Notes: generated from the letters alone by a model not told the origin. A stretch of 51,107 nt of DNA from Acetatifactor sp. (GCA_029055435.1 JAIDDH010000027.1:1-51107); one strand, 5' to 3'; counted from the stretch's first letter, positions 40,750 through 49,237 are shown. Program-made: numbers and translations.

Positions 40750-41802
40750 GTGCATAGAATAGTAAAATACGATTTGCTGCGTATCATAGCCTGTTTTGCG
40801 GTAGTGTTGCTGCATGTATCCAATAGTTATTGGTATGTGGAGAGTGTGGAGAGCAGGAACTTTCTGATTATGACTGTCTATAACAGTTTCACCAGATTTG
40901 CGGTACCGGTATTTTTTATGCTGAGCGGTCTTTTTCTTCTGGACCCGGACAGAGAACTGCCGGTCAAAAAGTGGGCGTTGAAAATATTCAGGCTGGTGGC
41001 AGGGTTTTATATATGGTCTCTTTTCTATGCCTTTCAGAGTGTAATCTTTAATGGACTGCGGAATGGTTTTGACAGTGTGGATCGGAAAATGTGGTCAGAT
41101 GCCGTGACACGGCTGGTAATGGGGCATGGTCATATGTGGTTCCTGCTGGATCTGCTTGGTTTTTATCTGTTGCTTCCTGTTTTCAGAAAGGTATGTGAAG
41201 ACATCCGAGTCATGGGATATTTTCTGCTTTTGTGGGTAATTGTACGCTTTTTGGTCGTAACGGTATTTCCCGGGCTTGCGGGAGGCATGTTGCTGGCCTG
41301 GGTGACAGCCCAGCATTTATATATGCTGACAGGATATATCGGTTATTTCCTGGGCGGTTATTTCCTGAATAAGATATCTATTCCCAAAGGCGGAAGGTTG
41401 GTGTTGTATATCTCCGGCCTTGGAGCCCTTATCTTTACCATGGTTAAGACCATTGTAGACTGCAGGGCCACCGAGTCTTATGACGACCACTGGTTTCTGC
41501 CCAGTAATCTCAATATACTGATCCTCAGCGCCGCTGTGTTTGTGTTATGTAAACATATGGAAGTGCCGCAGTGCCTGACAGATTCCAGATTAGTGAGGAA
41601 CATGGCAAAAAGTACTTTCTTTGTATACATGATACATCCCTTTTGTATTGAAAAATTGAATTTAGTGGGCATCAAGGTGACCGCGTATCCGGTATTGTTG
41701 TCCATCCCGGTGATGACAGTGGGTATTTTTGTGATTGGCATGTTTCTGGGCTGGATAGTCGGAAAAATTCCGATTGTAGGGGAAACTGTTACCTTTCAAT
41801 GA
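40750..41802 (+). CDS. Acyltransferase 3 family membrane protein
   Basis: This polytopic membrane enzyme of 350 residues has about ten helices and the AT3 start YDLLRIIACFAVVLLHVSN (about 6-24), which holds the conserved His. FFMLSGLFLL (near 56) and GHMWFLLDLLGFYLLLPV (near 124-141) also fit the family. Family members acylate surface polysaccharides, teichoic acid or peptidoglycan. It starts at GTG 40750 after GAAAGGAAC. It stands alone; the acyl donor and acceptor are not known. Confidence 0.88.
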   Translation: MHRIVKYDLLRIIACFAVVLLHVSNSYWYVESVESRNFLIMTVYNSFTRFAVPVFFMLSGLFLLDPDRELPVKKWALKIFRLVAGFYIWSLFYAFQSVIFNGLRNGFDSVDRKMWSDAVTRLVMGHGHMWFLLDLLGFYLLLPVFRKVCEDIRVMGYFLLLWVIVRFLVVTVFPGLAGGMLLAWVTAQHLYMLTGYIGYFLGGYFLNKISIPKGGRLVLYISGLGALIFTMVKTIVDCRATESYDDHWFLPSNLNILILSAAVFVLCKHMEVPQCLTDSRLVRNMAKSTFFVYMIHPFCIEKLNLVGIKVTAYPVLLSIPVMTVGIFVIGMFLGWIVGKIPIVGETVTFQ

Positions 41803-41863
41803 GTCGGATTCAATGTCATTTAGTTTAGCATTTTAAGATGGGGAAACACTAAAAATATTTTCA

Positions 41864-41927
41864 TTGCAAAAATATTCTAAATATAGTAAAATGAACATGA
41901 ATCTAGCCTTTCATGTGTGAGAGGCTA
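41864..41927 (+). promoter_or_regulatory. Promoter and leader hairpin of the GGDEF gene
   Basis: TTGCAA at 41864-41869 and TAAAAT at 41887-41892 are 17 bases apart. The leader then holds a 10-bp hairpin (41904-41913 with 41918-41927, loop TGTG). About 55 bases remain before the ATG. It does not match a known c-di-GMP riboswitch pattern. Confidence 0.5.
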
Positions 41928-41983
41928 TAGTGTCTGTCTTCCGAAATTAGGAACTCAAATCTGAGAGAGTGGAGTAAGTTTCT

Positions 41984-43735
41984 ATGGAAAGCAAAAATGT
42001 CTACGAAGTAAAAATCAACAGAAATACATATGATGTTATCTCTGCCAGCACAGCTTTTTATGCTTTTATAGGGAGCAGGCTGTACAGTGGTTTTGATAAG
42101 CTGATGGATCCGGCGGACGCAGGGCGGCTTTCAGAGTATATTGAGACCAGTAGGAATGCGCTCCTGACAATGCTCACGGAAGAAGGCGAGTCCAAAAATT
42201 ATATGGCGATATTTTCTTCAAAGGATAGGGCTTTGGTGGACATCAAGATGATTCCTTTGGATGAGATACAGGAGTGGGAGAAACAGAACCGCTATCAGGT
42301 GGACAAGAAGAATAATATTCTGGGTCTGTACGGCGATTACCTTTTTGAGTATGAGGTGGAAGCAGACAATGTGAGAGTTTATGCGGTGGAACATTTTGAA
42401 CAGAATGTGCTGTCCATGTCTTTTGCAGAGTTTGAACAGAAGCTCCGCAAGCGTATAGATGATAAGAACGCAAAGGAAGCGGAGGAGCTGCTTGCGGCTC
42501 TGGGCAGCGGAAAGGAGTATTTCACCATCAATATTCCGGGAGATATCCTGAATATTCGGGAGACAGAATTCACCCTGCTCAAGGGGATGTCCTTTTACGA
42601 GGACGGTCAACATATATATTCTACCGGTTATGTCCATTTCTGGAATGAGCGGTCAGTGGACTCTGTGGAGACCAAGCGCGCCATGGAGAGAGATTATCTC
42701 ACAGGTGTGCTGACCAAGGCAGAGATTTCCAATCTTGCCGTCAATACCGTGGATGTGAAAAAAACGGGCAATGTGACGATTGCCATCATCGATATCGATT
42801 ATTTCAAGAAGGTCAATGATGTGTATGGTCATATGATGGGTGATGAGGTGTTGAAGAGAACCGCCAGCATCATACAGAATGAGGTCCGTGAGGATGGTCT
42901 CGTGGGAAGGTTCGGCGGAGATGAATTTCTGGTTATCTTCTATGACGCTTATGATATGGAGACCATGCGCGAGCGCCTGCGGAGCATCAAAAACGGTGTG
43001 GCATCCAGTTTTGTGAAGACGCAGAGCGGCGAGGATATCTCTATCACGCTTTCCATCGGCTGCGCCGCTTATCCCAAGGATGCGGACAATTATGAGGATT
43101 TGTTTTTCCTGGCTGACTTTGCCCTCTACAGAGCGAAGGAGAAGGGACGCAACAGATATATCATTTACAATCGAGATAAGCACGGAACATTGGAGGATAT
43201 CAGAAATAATAAGATGTCCGTGAATACACTGAACAGCCGAGGCAATATGTCTCCGGCCGAGCTGATATGCGCCATGCAGGACAGAGTCTATACCGGACAG
43301 GCATATCCGCTGGATGAACTTCTGGACGATGTGGCATTGAACTTGAATATCCAGAGAGTCCTTCTGTATGTGGGACATCCCAGGATGCTGGTGGGCATGG
43401 CCGGTGCAAACAGATTGTCCAGAGATGTGGTGGAAGCCACAAGGGATTATCTGACAGTTCCCGCGCTGACGAAGCTATATGACGAGACCGGCGTGGTGGT
43501 TGTGGATAATGTGCGACGTTTTGAGAGCTCCAGTCCTACGCTGTATGAAAAGTTGAAAAAGCAGGGAATCATTTCGTTTGTCCATGTGAGATTCAAGGAC
43601 AAAAACGGGGTGGATGCTACTTTGAGTCTTGAGTTTGTCAAGAACAGTATGACATGGAATCGCACGCATCTTCCCTATTTCAGACTTCTGGCAAAGCTTT
43701 TGTCGGAATATGATCTTGGGGCACAAAATTTGTAA
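41984..43735 (+). CDS. Diguanylate cyclase (GGDEF) with sensory N- and C-terminal regions
   Basis: This enzyme makes cyclic di-GMP from GTP. The 583-residue protein has a PAS-like N-terminal half (about 1-215), then a GGDEF domain (about 225-400). It carries the metal and base residues in IAIIDIDYFKKVNDVYG (near 267) and an intact RFGGDEFLV (near 308), so it is predicted active. The residue at the usual Asp of the RxxD inhibitory site appears to be Gly. The C-terminal 165 residues are alpha/beta and GAF-like (LNIQRVLLYVGHPRM, GVVVVDNVRRF). There are no membrane helices, so the enzyme is cytosolic. A PilZ gene follows. Confidence 0.93.
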   Translation: MESKNVYEVKINRNTYDVISASTAFYAFIGSRLYSGFDKLMDPADAGRLSEYIETSRNALLTMLTEEGESKNYMAIFSSKDRALVDIKMIPLDEIQEWEKQNRYQVDKKNNILGLYGDYLFEYEVEADNVRVYAVEHFEQNVLSMSFAEFEQKLRKRIDDKNAKEAEELLAALGSGKEYFTINIPGDILNIRETEFTLLKGMSFYEDGQHIYSTGYVHFWNERSVDSVETKRAMERDYLTGVLTKAEISNLAVNTVDVKKTGNVTIAIIDIDYFKKVNDVYGHMMGDEVLKRTASIIQNEVREDGLVGRFGGDEFLVIFYDAYDMETMRERLRSIKNGVASSFVKTQSGEDISITLSIGCAAYPKDADNYEDLFFLADFALYRAKEKGRNRYIIYNRDKHGTLEDIRNNKMSVNTLNSRGNMSPAELICAMQDRVYTGQAYPLDELLDDVALNLNIQRVLLYVGHPRMLVGMAGANRLSRDVVEATRDYLTVPALTKLYDETGVVVVDNVRRFESSSPTLYEKLKKQGIISFVHVRFKDKNGVDATLSLEFVKNSMTWNRTHLPYFRLLAKLLSEYDLGAQNL

Positions 43736-43763
43736 AAAGCTTCTGTGGGTGGTGAGGATAGGA

Positions 43764-44330
43764 ATGCGCCTGAGTGAAGATTTGAGGAATCATAGAATTG
43801 TGATTCGGGATACCAGGACAGGAGAGACGGTGGCGGATACCATAATTGCCGCATATGATGCCGAGGCCAGTGAGCTTACGCTTGACACTGATCAGATTAC
43901 CCTGAAGGAAGGCACCACGATCAGTGCGTTGATTTTCAGCGCAAATGGTCTCTGTGAGAGTCAGGGTGTCATCAGGGCACAGGCGGAAGGGAAAACTTTT
44001 ATTCGGCTCTCCGAGGGTAGAGGCCGGGATGAAAGACAGGCAGTGCGCTATCAGGTGAATATCCGCGGCGAGGTGGAATTTGTCAGCCGGCCGGGGGAGG
44101 GAAAGCTTCCCGGAGGATTTGAGATACTATTGCTGAATATGAGCTCCATAGGGCTCTTGATACAGGTTCCCAGTGGCAGAATACAGACGGGAGATACCAT
44201 CCGTTTTACCGCTGTCAGCAAGGGGCAACGTCTGGCTATCACAGTGGAGGCCACACGGGTGGAAAAGGTAGATTCAGATTCAGATAAAGAAAAAGTCGGC
44301 TGTAGTATCCGGCTGGTGAATTTAGGATAA
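43764..44330 (+). CDS. PilZ-domain c-di-GMP receptor protein
   Basis: The 188-residue protein has an N-terminal beta-rich domain (about 1-88) resembling YcgR-type flagellar brake N-domains. A PilZ domain follows, with the ligand motifs R-x-x-x-R (ERQAVRYQV, near 92) and N-x-S-x-x-G (LNMSSIGLLI, near 128). Both c-di-GMP motifs are complete, apart from Asn replacing the first Asp. It is 28 bases after the diguanylate cyclase gene and is probably its effector. An in-frame start at 43710 lies in the cyclase gene; AGGATAGGA before ATG 43764 was preferred. A terminator follows. Confidence 0.88.
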   Translation: MRLSEDLRNHRIVIRDTRTGETVADTIIAAYDAEASELTLDTDQITLKEGTTISALIFSANGLCESQGVIRAQAEGKTFIRLSEGRGRDERQAVRYQVNIRGEVEFVSRPGEGKLPGGFEILLLNMSSIGLLIQVPSGRIQTGDTIRFTAVSKGQRLAITVEATRVEKVDSDSDKEKVGCSIRLVNLG

Positions 44331-44366
44331 TTTGGCTAAATAGTAGGTAAATAAAAAGATATGGCG

Positions 44367-44411
44367 ACGGAGAATTCTGAGGGGCATTTCCCGGAGGATT
44401 CTCCGTTTTTT
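44367..44411 (+). terminator. Rho-independent terminator after the PilZ gene
   Basis: ACGGAGAAT (44367-44375) pairs with ATTCTCCGT (44398-44406), with a large loop that can fold further. A T-tract follows directly. Confidence 0.85.
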
Positions 44412-44468
44412 GAGACAAGCAGATAGCTAGTGTGCTGGTGTATCTGTGGTCTGATGAGGAGAGATAAT

Positions 44469-45245
44469 ATGGAAGAGTTAGTGCAGGTGCATGGCCTGAA
44501 GAAGACTTTTAAGCTGTCAGCCAGACAGCAGAAGCTGGAGAAGACCGGAGAGAAGAGGAAGGTGGCGCTGGACGACCTATCCTTCACGGCTTACCGGGGC
44601 GAGGTGTTCGGCCTTCTGGGGCCCAATGGCGCGGGGAAGACTACGACGCTGAGGATTCTGGCCACTTTGATTAAGCCGGATGAAGGCGATGCCGTCATAG
44701 ACGGCGCCAGCGTGCTTGCCGCTCCCGAGGAGGTGCGCGGCAAAATCGGCTTTCTGACAAGTGAGCTCAAGCTGGAGGAGTTTTTTACGCCCAATTATCT
44801 GTTTGATTTTTTTGCGGATCTGCACGGTGTCCCCGCGGAGGAAAAGGCAGTCCGGAGGAAAGAACTTTTTGAGCGCTTCGGCATTGACCGGTTTGCGGAA
44901 GTCAAGGTGGGGAATCTCTCCACCGGCATGAAGCAGAAGGTCTCGCTGGTAGTGTCGCTGGTGCATGACCCGGATATCATTATCTTTGACGAGCCCACCA
45001 ACGGGTTGGATGTCTTGACTGCCAAGGTGGTCACAGACTTTCTGGTGGATTTGAAGGGACAGGGCAAGACCATCATTGTGTCCACTCATATCTTCAGCCT
45101 TATCGAAAAAATATGCGACAGAGTGGGAATTATTCTGGACGGGCACATGGCGGTCTGTGATTCTCTGGAGGCGGTCACGGCGGGAAAGAGCCTGGAGGAC
45201 CGGTTTTTTGAGATTTATGAAGAAAAGGTGGGTGGCATCGCATGA
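44469..45245 (+). CDS. ABC transporter ATP-binding protein (NatA-like)
   Basis: This cytoplasmic ATPase subunit of an ABC-2 exporter has about 258 residues. Walker A GPNGAGKTT (near 52), the Q-loop region, the signature LSTGMKQKVSL (near 147), Walker B IIIFDEPTNGLD (near 167) and the His switch IVSTHIFSL (near 200) are all present. The N-terminal stretch and layout fit the NatA group (Na+ or drug/lantibiotic export). GAGGAGAG precedes ATG 44469. Its stop overlaps the permease start by four bases (ATGA), so the two are translationally coupled. Confidence 0.94.
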   Translation: MEELVQVHGLKKTFKLSARQQKLEKTGEKRKVALDDLSFTAYRGEVFGLLGPNGAGKTTTLRILATLIKPDEGDAVIDGASVLAAPEEVRGKIGFLTSELKLEEFFTPNYLFDFFADLHGVPAEEKAVRRKELFERFGIDRFAEVKVGNLSTGMKQKVSLVVSLVHDPDIIIFDEPTNGLDVLTAKVVTDFLVDLKGQGKTIIVSTHIFSLIEKICDRVGIILDGHMAVCDSLEAVTAGKSLEDRFFEIYEEKVGGIA

Positions 45246-46423
45246 AGAAAAATATGCTTACCATTATTAAAAAAGAGTTTGCCCGTTTTTTCCGGGATAA
45301 GAGAATGGTATTCACGACGATACTGATGCCGGGACTGCTGATTTATCTGATCTACTCCTTTATGGGGGCCGGGATGATGCGCGAGTTCATGACGGACGAG
45401 ACTTATGTGGCAAATGCATATATGCAGAATATGCCGGAGGAGCTGGCTCCGCTGTTTGCGCAGTTGTCTGCCGGATGGACGGAGATTTCCGATTCGGAGA
45501 CGGATGCGGTGAAAACACAGATTCAGGATAAGGGTGCGGATGTGCTGATTGTTTTTCCGAAAGAATTTGTCGCCAGAGTGGAGGCGTATGATGTACACAG
45601 CGGGGAGATTGCGCCCAATGTAGAAATATATTATAACTCCACGGAATCCGAGTCTGTGAAGCTGCGCAGTCTGCTTATGGACATTCTGGATGATTATGAG
45701 TCCTCCATGGCAAACAGGTTTGATGTCAATGCCGGGGATGCGAGCTATGATCTGGCGACTGAAAAGGATGTGGCGGGTCAGATTTTTGCCATGATTCTTC
45801 CTATGCTGCTGATGAGTTTTATGTTCAGCGGCTGTGTCGCCGTTGCCCCGGAGGCGATCGCCGGAGAGAAGGAGCGGGGAACCATTGCCACCCTTTTGGT
45901 GACGCCCATGAAAAGGAGCGCACTGGCGCTGGGCAAAATCATCAGTCTGAGCTGTATTGCCCTGCTGTCCGGTCTCTCCAGCTTCCTTGGCACAATGTCG
46001 GCTCTGCCCAAAATGCTGGGAGGGGCGGAAAACGGCATGAACACTGCGGTCTATGGGATTGTTGACTATGTGATGCTTCTGGGATTGATATTGACGACGG
46101 TACTGGTGATGGTGTCTCTGATTTCTGTGATTTCTGCTTTTGCCAAGAGTATCAAGGAGGCCTCCACGGCGGTATCACCGTTGATGATCATTGTGATGGT
46201 GATCAGCCTGACTCCAATGTTCAGCGGCGGCGGGGAGAGAAGTCTGGGGTGGTTTTTGATACCGATTTACAACAGTGTGCTTTGCATACATGGGATTTTC
46301 TCGTTTTCCGGCAGAGCACTGGAGATCGGGGTGACGATTGTGGTAAATCTGCTCTGTGCAGGTGCACTGTCCTGGGTACTCACCAGATTGTTCAACAGCG
46401 AGAAGGTGATGTTCTCAAAGTGA
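45242..46423 (+). CDS. ABC-2 type permease (NatB-like)
   Basis: This 393-residue membrane partner of the preceding ATPase has one N-terminal helix (about 22-42), a large extracytoplasmic domain (about 45-180), and then about five helices in the C-terminal half. The conserved ABC-2 pattern PEAIAGEKERGTIATLLVTP is visible (near 201-220). The substrate is not readable; sodium, antimicrobial peptide or drug export are typical. The 3' end overlaps the convergent gene by nine bases. Confidence 0.93.
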   Translation: MKKNMLTIIKKEFARFFRDKRMVFTTILMPGLLIYLIYSFMGAGMMREFMTDETYVANAYMQNMPEELAPLFAQLSAGWTEISDSETDAVKTQIQDKGADVLIVFPKEFVARVEAYDVHSGEIAPNVEIYYNSTESESVKLRSLLMDILDDYESSMANRFDVNAGDASYDLATEKDVAGQIFAMILPMLLMSFMFSGCVAVAPEAIAGEKERGTIATLLVTPMKRSALALGKIISLSCIALLSGLSSFLGTMSALPKMLGGAENGMNTAVYGIVDYVMLLGLILTTVLVMVSLISVISAFAKSIKEASTAVSPLMIIVMVISLTPMFSGGGERSLGWFLIPIYNSVLCIHGIFSFSGRALEIGVTIVVNLLCAGALSWVLTRLFNSEKVMFSK

Positions 46424-47056
46424 GTGCATGTACTCCTGATACAGCTTCTGCAGCGCTTCCCGATTATACATCTCAAGGTGATAGAAGATTTTGGCGTATG
46501 CCCAGATGTCATAGTGGAAACATTCTTTGCCGGTGACAGGGCATGTCTCATGTGTCCGGTAGAGGGCATAGGATAAGTTTTTCTCATATGCCTGAGTATC
46601 GCATATATTTTCCGCCATGGAGGGCAGCTTCATGCTGAAGTTCTCCCGCAGATAATTGTTGACTTTAATCCGAAGCTCGGGGTCAGTATTCTGCAGATGT
46701 TTGGTCAGATCGTTGGTCATATAATATTTCAGGACAGTCAAACCAACGTAGAGCGCAAAGATTTCATTTGCGTTCTTCAGGATTTTGGCTCCCTTGAATC
46801 CGGTCAAAGGTCTGGTCTTGATAATGGCCCCGCATATGCAGGATGCCAGTTTATGCCTATCCAGCCTGGAACTGGCCATATTTTCCAGAGCCTTTGCCTT
46901 ATAGGCCTCAAAGTTTTTCCAAATTGCAATAGGGGGTTCATCGCCCCCTATTTTGCATTGTACACAGTAATTTATATTGTTGCTGCATATCTGAAACAAC
47001 AACTCCTCGATAATGTCATAATATAAAAGTTTGTATGTGTGTGAGGGCTGGCTCAT
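46415..47056 (-). CDS. Unknown Cys-rich protein (213 aa)
   Basis: I do not recognise this family. The protein has about eight Cys spread along it (for example CVQCK near 31, CICG near 73 and CPVTGKEC near 175) and several Tyr- and Phe-rich helices. Pairs such as C-x-x-C suggest a metal site, but no known zinc-finger pattern fits fully. There is no signal peptide. An exact inverted repeat lies inside the coding region at 46925-46956. The start has AAGGAG about 13 bases upstream on the minus strand, a long spacing. Coding status is likely but not certain. Confidence 0.6.
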   Translation of the reverse strand: MSQPSHTYKLLYYDIIEELLFQICSNNINYCVQCKIGGDEPPIAIWKNFEAYKAKALENMASSRLDRHKLASCICGAIIKTRPLTGFKGAKILKNANEIFALYVGLTVLKYYMTNDLTKHLQNTDPELRIKVNNYLRENFSMKLPSMAENICDTQAYEKNLSYALYRTHETCPVTGKECFHYDIWAYAKIFYHLEMYNREALQKLYQEYMHSL

Positions 47057-47083
47057 TTGTGTCTATTGTCTCCTTGATTGTCA

Positions 47084-47263
47084 TTAATCATCAAATGAAA
47101 AGGTTCTCTCTTTCCCGTCGGAATACATGAGTTTATGCATATGTACACCATTGCCGCAGACCTCCAGAACCGCGCCAAAGTCCTCGTCATTGTTACAATT
47201 TTTGTAATTCTCGGTGCCTTCTTCTCTGGATAATGCTTCCAACATACCTTCTACTGCCAGCAT
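47084..47263 (-). CDS. Small unknown protein (59 aa)
   Basis: The 59-residue acidic protein begins MLAVEGMLEALSREEG. An upstream in-frame ATG at 47317 exists, but AGGAGG lies seven bases before the ATG at 47263, so the shorter form was chosen. The C-terminal half (GNGVHMHKLMYSDGKERTFSF) looks like short beta strands. There is no known family, membrane segment or Cys motif. It is co-directional with the genes on each side and is likely expressed with them. Confidence 0.55.
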   Translation of the reverse strand: MLAVEGMLEALSREEGTENYKNCNNDEDFGAVLEVCGNGVHMHKLMYSDGKERTFSFDD

Positions 47264-47389
47264 AACAATCCTCCTGTCTCTTATAGTATATGCACCAGTA
47301 TATTCATTGGATATCAAGAATTGCTTAATTTATTTCTTGTAGCTGGATTTTATTGTAACATATTTATATTACCTTGTCTATAAATTAAT

Positions 47390-47638
47390 TCAAAAACTGC
47401 TCATCAGGCCCAGCAGCTGATCTCTGCGGACAGCATCCTCGGCGCCTTTTACTTTGGATGCCATGCCGTCGAGCTCTACTTTGCTGGCAGCGGCACGCAT
47501 CAGTTTTTCTTCAAATTCCTTTTTCTTCTGTTCCGCTTCCTCGGCTCTCCTTTCGGCTCTGGCCCGGTTCCTCAGCTTGATACTGTTTTCCATGGAATTG
47601 ATGATTTGTTTCATATCGGTAGTCATATCAGTTTTCAT
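47390..47638 (-). CDS. Small coiled-coil protein (82 aa)
   Basis: This 82-residue, highly charged protein is almost wholly helical. The region about 20-50 (ENSIKLRNRARAERRAEEAE, then KKKEFEEKL) has heptad character. AGGAGG lies about 11 bases upstream of the ATG at 47638, a somewhat long spacing. It has no signal or enzymatic motif. It lies next to the foldback element and is transcribed away from it. Confidence 0.6.
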   Translation of the reverse strand: MKTDMTTDMKQIINSMENSIKLRNRARAERRAEEAEQKKKEFEEKLMRAAASKVELDGMASKVKGAEDAVRRDQLLGLMSSF

Positions 47639-47701
47639 ATGATCATATACCTCCTGTTGTTCTATATGTTTTATCGGCTGTTCAGTGCATTTCTTAACAA
47701 T

Positions 47702-48006
47702 GGTTCAGATTATAATTGAATTTTCAGTCGGTGTCGGGGGGAGAAGACCGGGGTGGTTTGGGAGGCTTTGGCAGCGGTTGGTGCGTTTTCTTATAGTGCG
47801 TGCCGGAGACCAGGGTGAAATGCACACGGATGTGCATTTCAGGTTCTATGATGCATGGATGCATCTTAGAACCGACCCGCAAATTGCAAGATACTATAAT
47901 CGCACTATTAGAAAACACCCAATCGCTGCCCGCCTGCCGAACCACCCCGGCCTTCTTTTCCCGCTGACACTGTTGAAATAGCAGTCGTAATATTTTAGTC
48001 TGAACC
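47702..48006. repeat. About 305-bp imperfect foldback element with nested hairpins
   Basis: GGTTCAGA (47702-47709) and TCTGAACC (47999-48006) are the ends of an inverted repeat whose arms match over about 75 bases each (roughly 47732-47802 with 47890-47970, mostly identical with a few gaps and several G·U-compatible changes). Inside lie a perfect 10-bp hairpin (47817-47840) and a near-perfect 15-bp hairpin (47842-47872). No transposase is present. Overlapping open frames in it look like by-products of the palindrome. It could be a MITE-like element or a structured RNA gene. Confidence 0.7.
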
Positions 48007-48040
48007 GTAACTGGAACCGACGTCAAAAGTCAATTATGGA

Positions 48041-48069
48041 TTGCTGGATGCCCATTTTAGGAATATAAT
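48041..48069 (+). promoter_or_regulatory. Promoter of the receiver-synthetase gene
   Basis: TTGCTG at 48041-48046 and a perfect TATAAT at 48064-48069 are 17 bases apart. The start near 48076 leaves a leader of about 50 bases that holds the hairpin CATTTG/CAAATG (48080-48097). This argues against the long TTG start at 48041. Confidence 0.6.
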
Positions 48070-48127
48070 ATATCTGGGGCATTTGTTTTATCAAATGGGG
48101 AAAGAACTGAAGATACAGGGGGACGAT

Positions 48128-49213
48128 ATGCAAAGGATACTGGTAGTGGATGACGAGGAGCTGAACCGCGAATTGCTGCGCAATATGCTGGAGGATGAAT
48201 ACGTGGTTGAGACGGCGGAGGACGGCGAGGAGGCGCTGCAGAAGCTGCAGGGGGCTTACAGAGAGACGGCAGCCCTTCTACTTGATTTGCAGATGCCGAA
48301 AGCAGACGGTTTTGTGGTCATCGAAACGCTCAGAGAGAAGGGCTGGATGCAGAAGATTCCTGTGCTCATCATAAGCAGCGAGCAGGAATCCGAGGTGGAA
48401 AATCGATGTTTTGAGATGGGTGTGCTGGATTTTATCCATAAGCCTTTTGAGAGCTCCATCATTAAAAATCGCATCCGAAACACAATAGAGTTGTTCGACT
48501 ATAAGAACCGGCTGGAGCAGAAGGTGGAAGAGCAGGCTCAGACCTTGGAGCGACAGAAGGAGATCATCCGCATGCAGGCGGAAAAGCTCAGAGAGGAAAA
48601 GTCCTTTAACAGGCTGATGATGGAGTATCAGGCCGCTATCATGGAGGTTGAGACAAGATTTCAGGTGCTGAATGTGGAACTCTCACAGGAATACCACAGG
48701 AATCCTGTGGAGTCTATCAGGAGCAGATTGAAATCCCCGGAGAGCATTTATGAGAAGCTGCGCCGGAAGGGGTATCCCGTCACAGTGGAGAGTATCCAGG
48801 AGAATCTGTCAGATGTGGCGGGGCTTCGTGTGATCTGTTCCTTCCCGGATGATATCTATCGTCTGGCGGAGCTTTTCGTCCGGCAGGGCGCTGTCGTTTT
48901 GCTGAGCAGGAAGGATTATATCAAGAATCCCAAGCCTAATGGCTACCGGAGCCTGCACCTGATTCTGAATGTGCCGATCTTTTTGCTTCAGGAGAAAAAA
49001 TATATGAAGGTGGAGGTGCAGTTTCGCACCATTGCCATGGATTTCTGGGCAAGTCTGGAGCACAAGCTGAAATATAAGAAGCATGTGGATAATACCGAGG
49101 AAATCGTGCGGCAGTTGAAAAATTGTGCGGATTCCATAGAAGCGCTGGATTATCAGATGCAGGACATTCGGAACCGGATAGACAGGTCTTTGCCCGCAGA
49201 TGATGGATGTTGA
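48128..49213 (+). CDS. Response-regulator receiver fused to a RelA/SpoT-type (p)ppGpp synthetase domain
   Basis: The 361-residue protein joins two modules. Residues 1-115 form a receiver with acidic Asp8 and Asp9, phospho-acceptor Asp53 in LLLDLQMP, Ser83 and Lys105 in HKPF, all consistent with active phosphorylation. Residues about 115-195 are a long coiled coil. Residues about 200-330 form a synthetase domain like small alarmone synthetases: RSRLKSPESIYEKLRRK (near 199), DVAGLRVICSF, KDYIKNPKPNGYRSLH (with the GTP-binding Tyr) and EVQFRTIAMDFWASLEHK (with the catalytic Glu). It has no hydrolase domain. The start follows AGGGGG. The cognate histidine kinase is not in the window. Phosphorylation-controlled (p)ppGpp synthesis is inferred. 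Confidence 0.9.
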   Translation: MQRILVVDDEELNRELLRNMLEDEYVVETAEDGEEALQKLQGAYRETAALLLDLQMPKADGFVVIETLREKGWMQKIPVLIISSEQESEVENRCFEMGVLDFIHKPFESSIIKNRIRNTIELFDYKNRLEQKVEEQAQTLERQKEIIRMQAEKLREEKSFNRLMMEYQAAIMEVETRFQVLNVELSQEYHRNPVESIRSRLKSPESIYEKLRRKGYPVTVESIQENLSDVAGLRVICSFPDDIYRLAELFVRQGAVVLLSRKDYIKNPKPNGYRSLHLILNVPIFLLQEKKYMKVEVQFRTIAMDFWASLEHKLKYKKHVDNTEEIVRQLKNCADSIEALDYQMQDIRNRIDRSLPADDGC

Positions 49214-49237
49214 CGCGTTAATTGACATGTAATATAA
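49209..49237 (+). promoter_or_regulatory. Promoter of the AraC-type gene
   Basis: TTGACG at 49209-49214, overlapping the stop of the previous gene, and TATAAT at 49232-49237 are 17 bases apart. The leader of about 75 bases contains no obvious dyad. Confidence 0.6.

Noticed and set aside
41893..41983. Cyclic di-GMP riboswitch before the GGDEF gene
   Set aside because: The leader hairpin does not contain the conserved bases of either known c-di-GMP class that I could identify.
47685..48026. Short open frames of about 98 to 100 codons on both strands
   Set aside because: They lie within the palindromic element and are by-products of its mirrored sequence. No ribosome binding site or known domain supports them.
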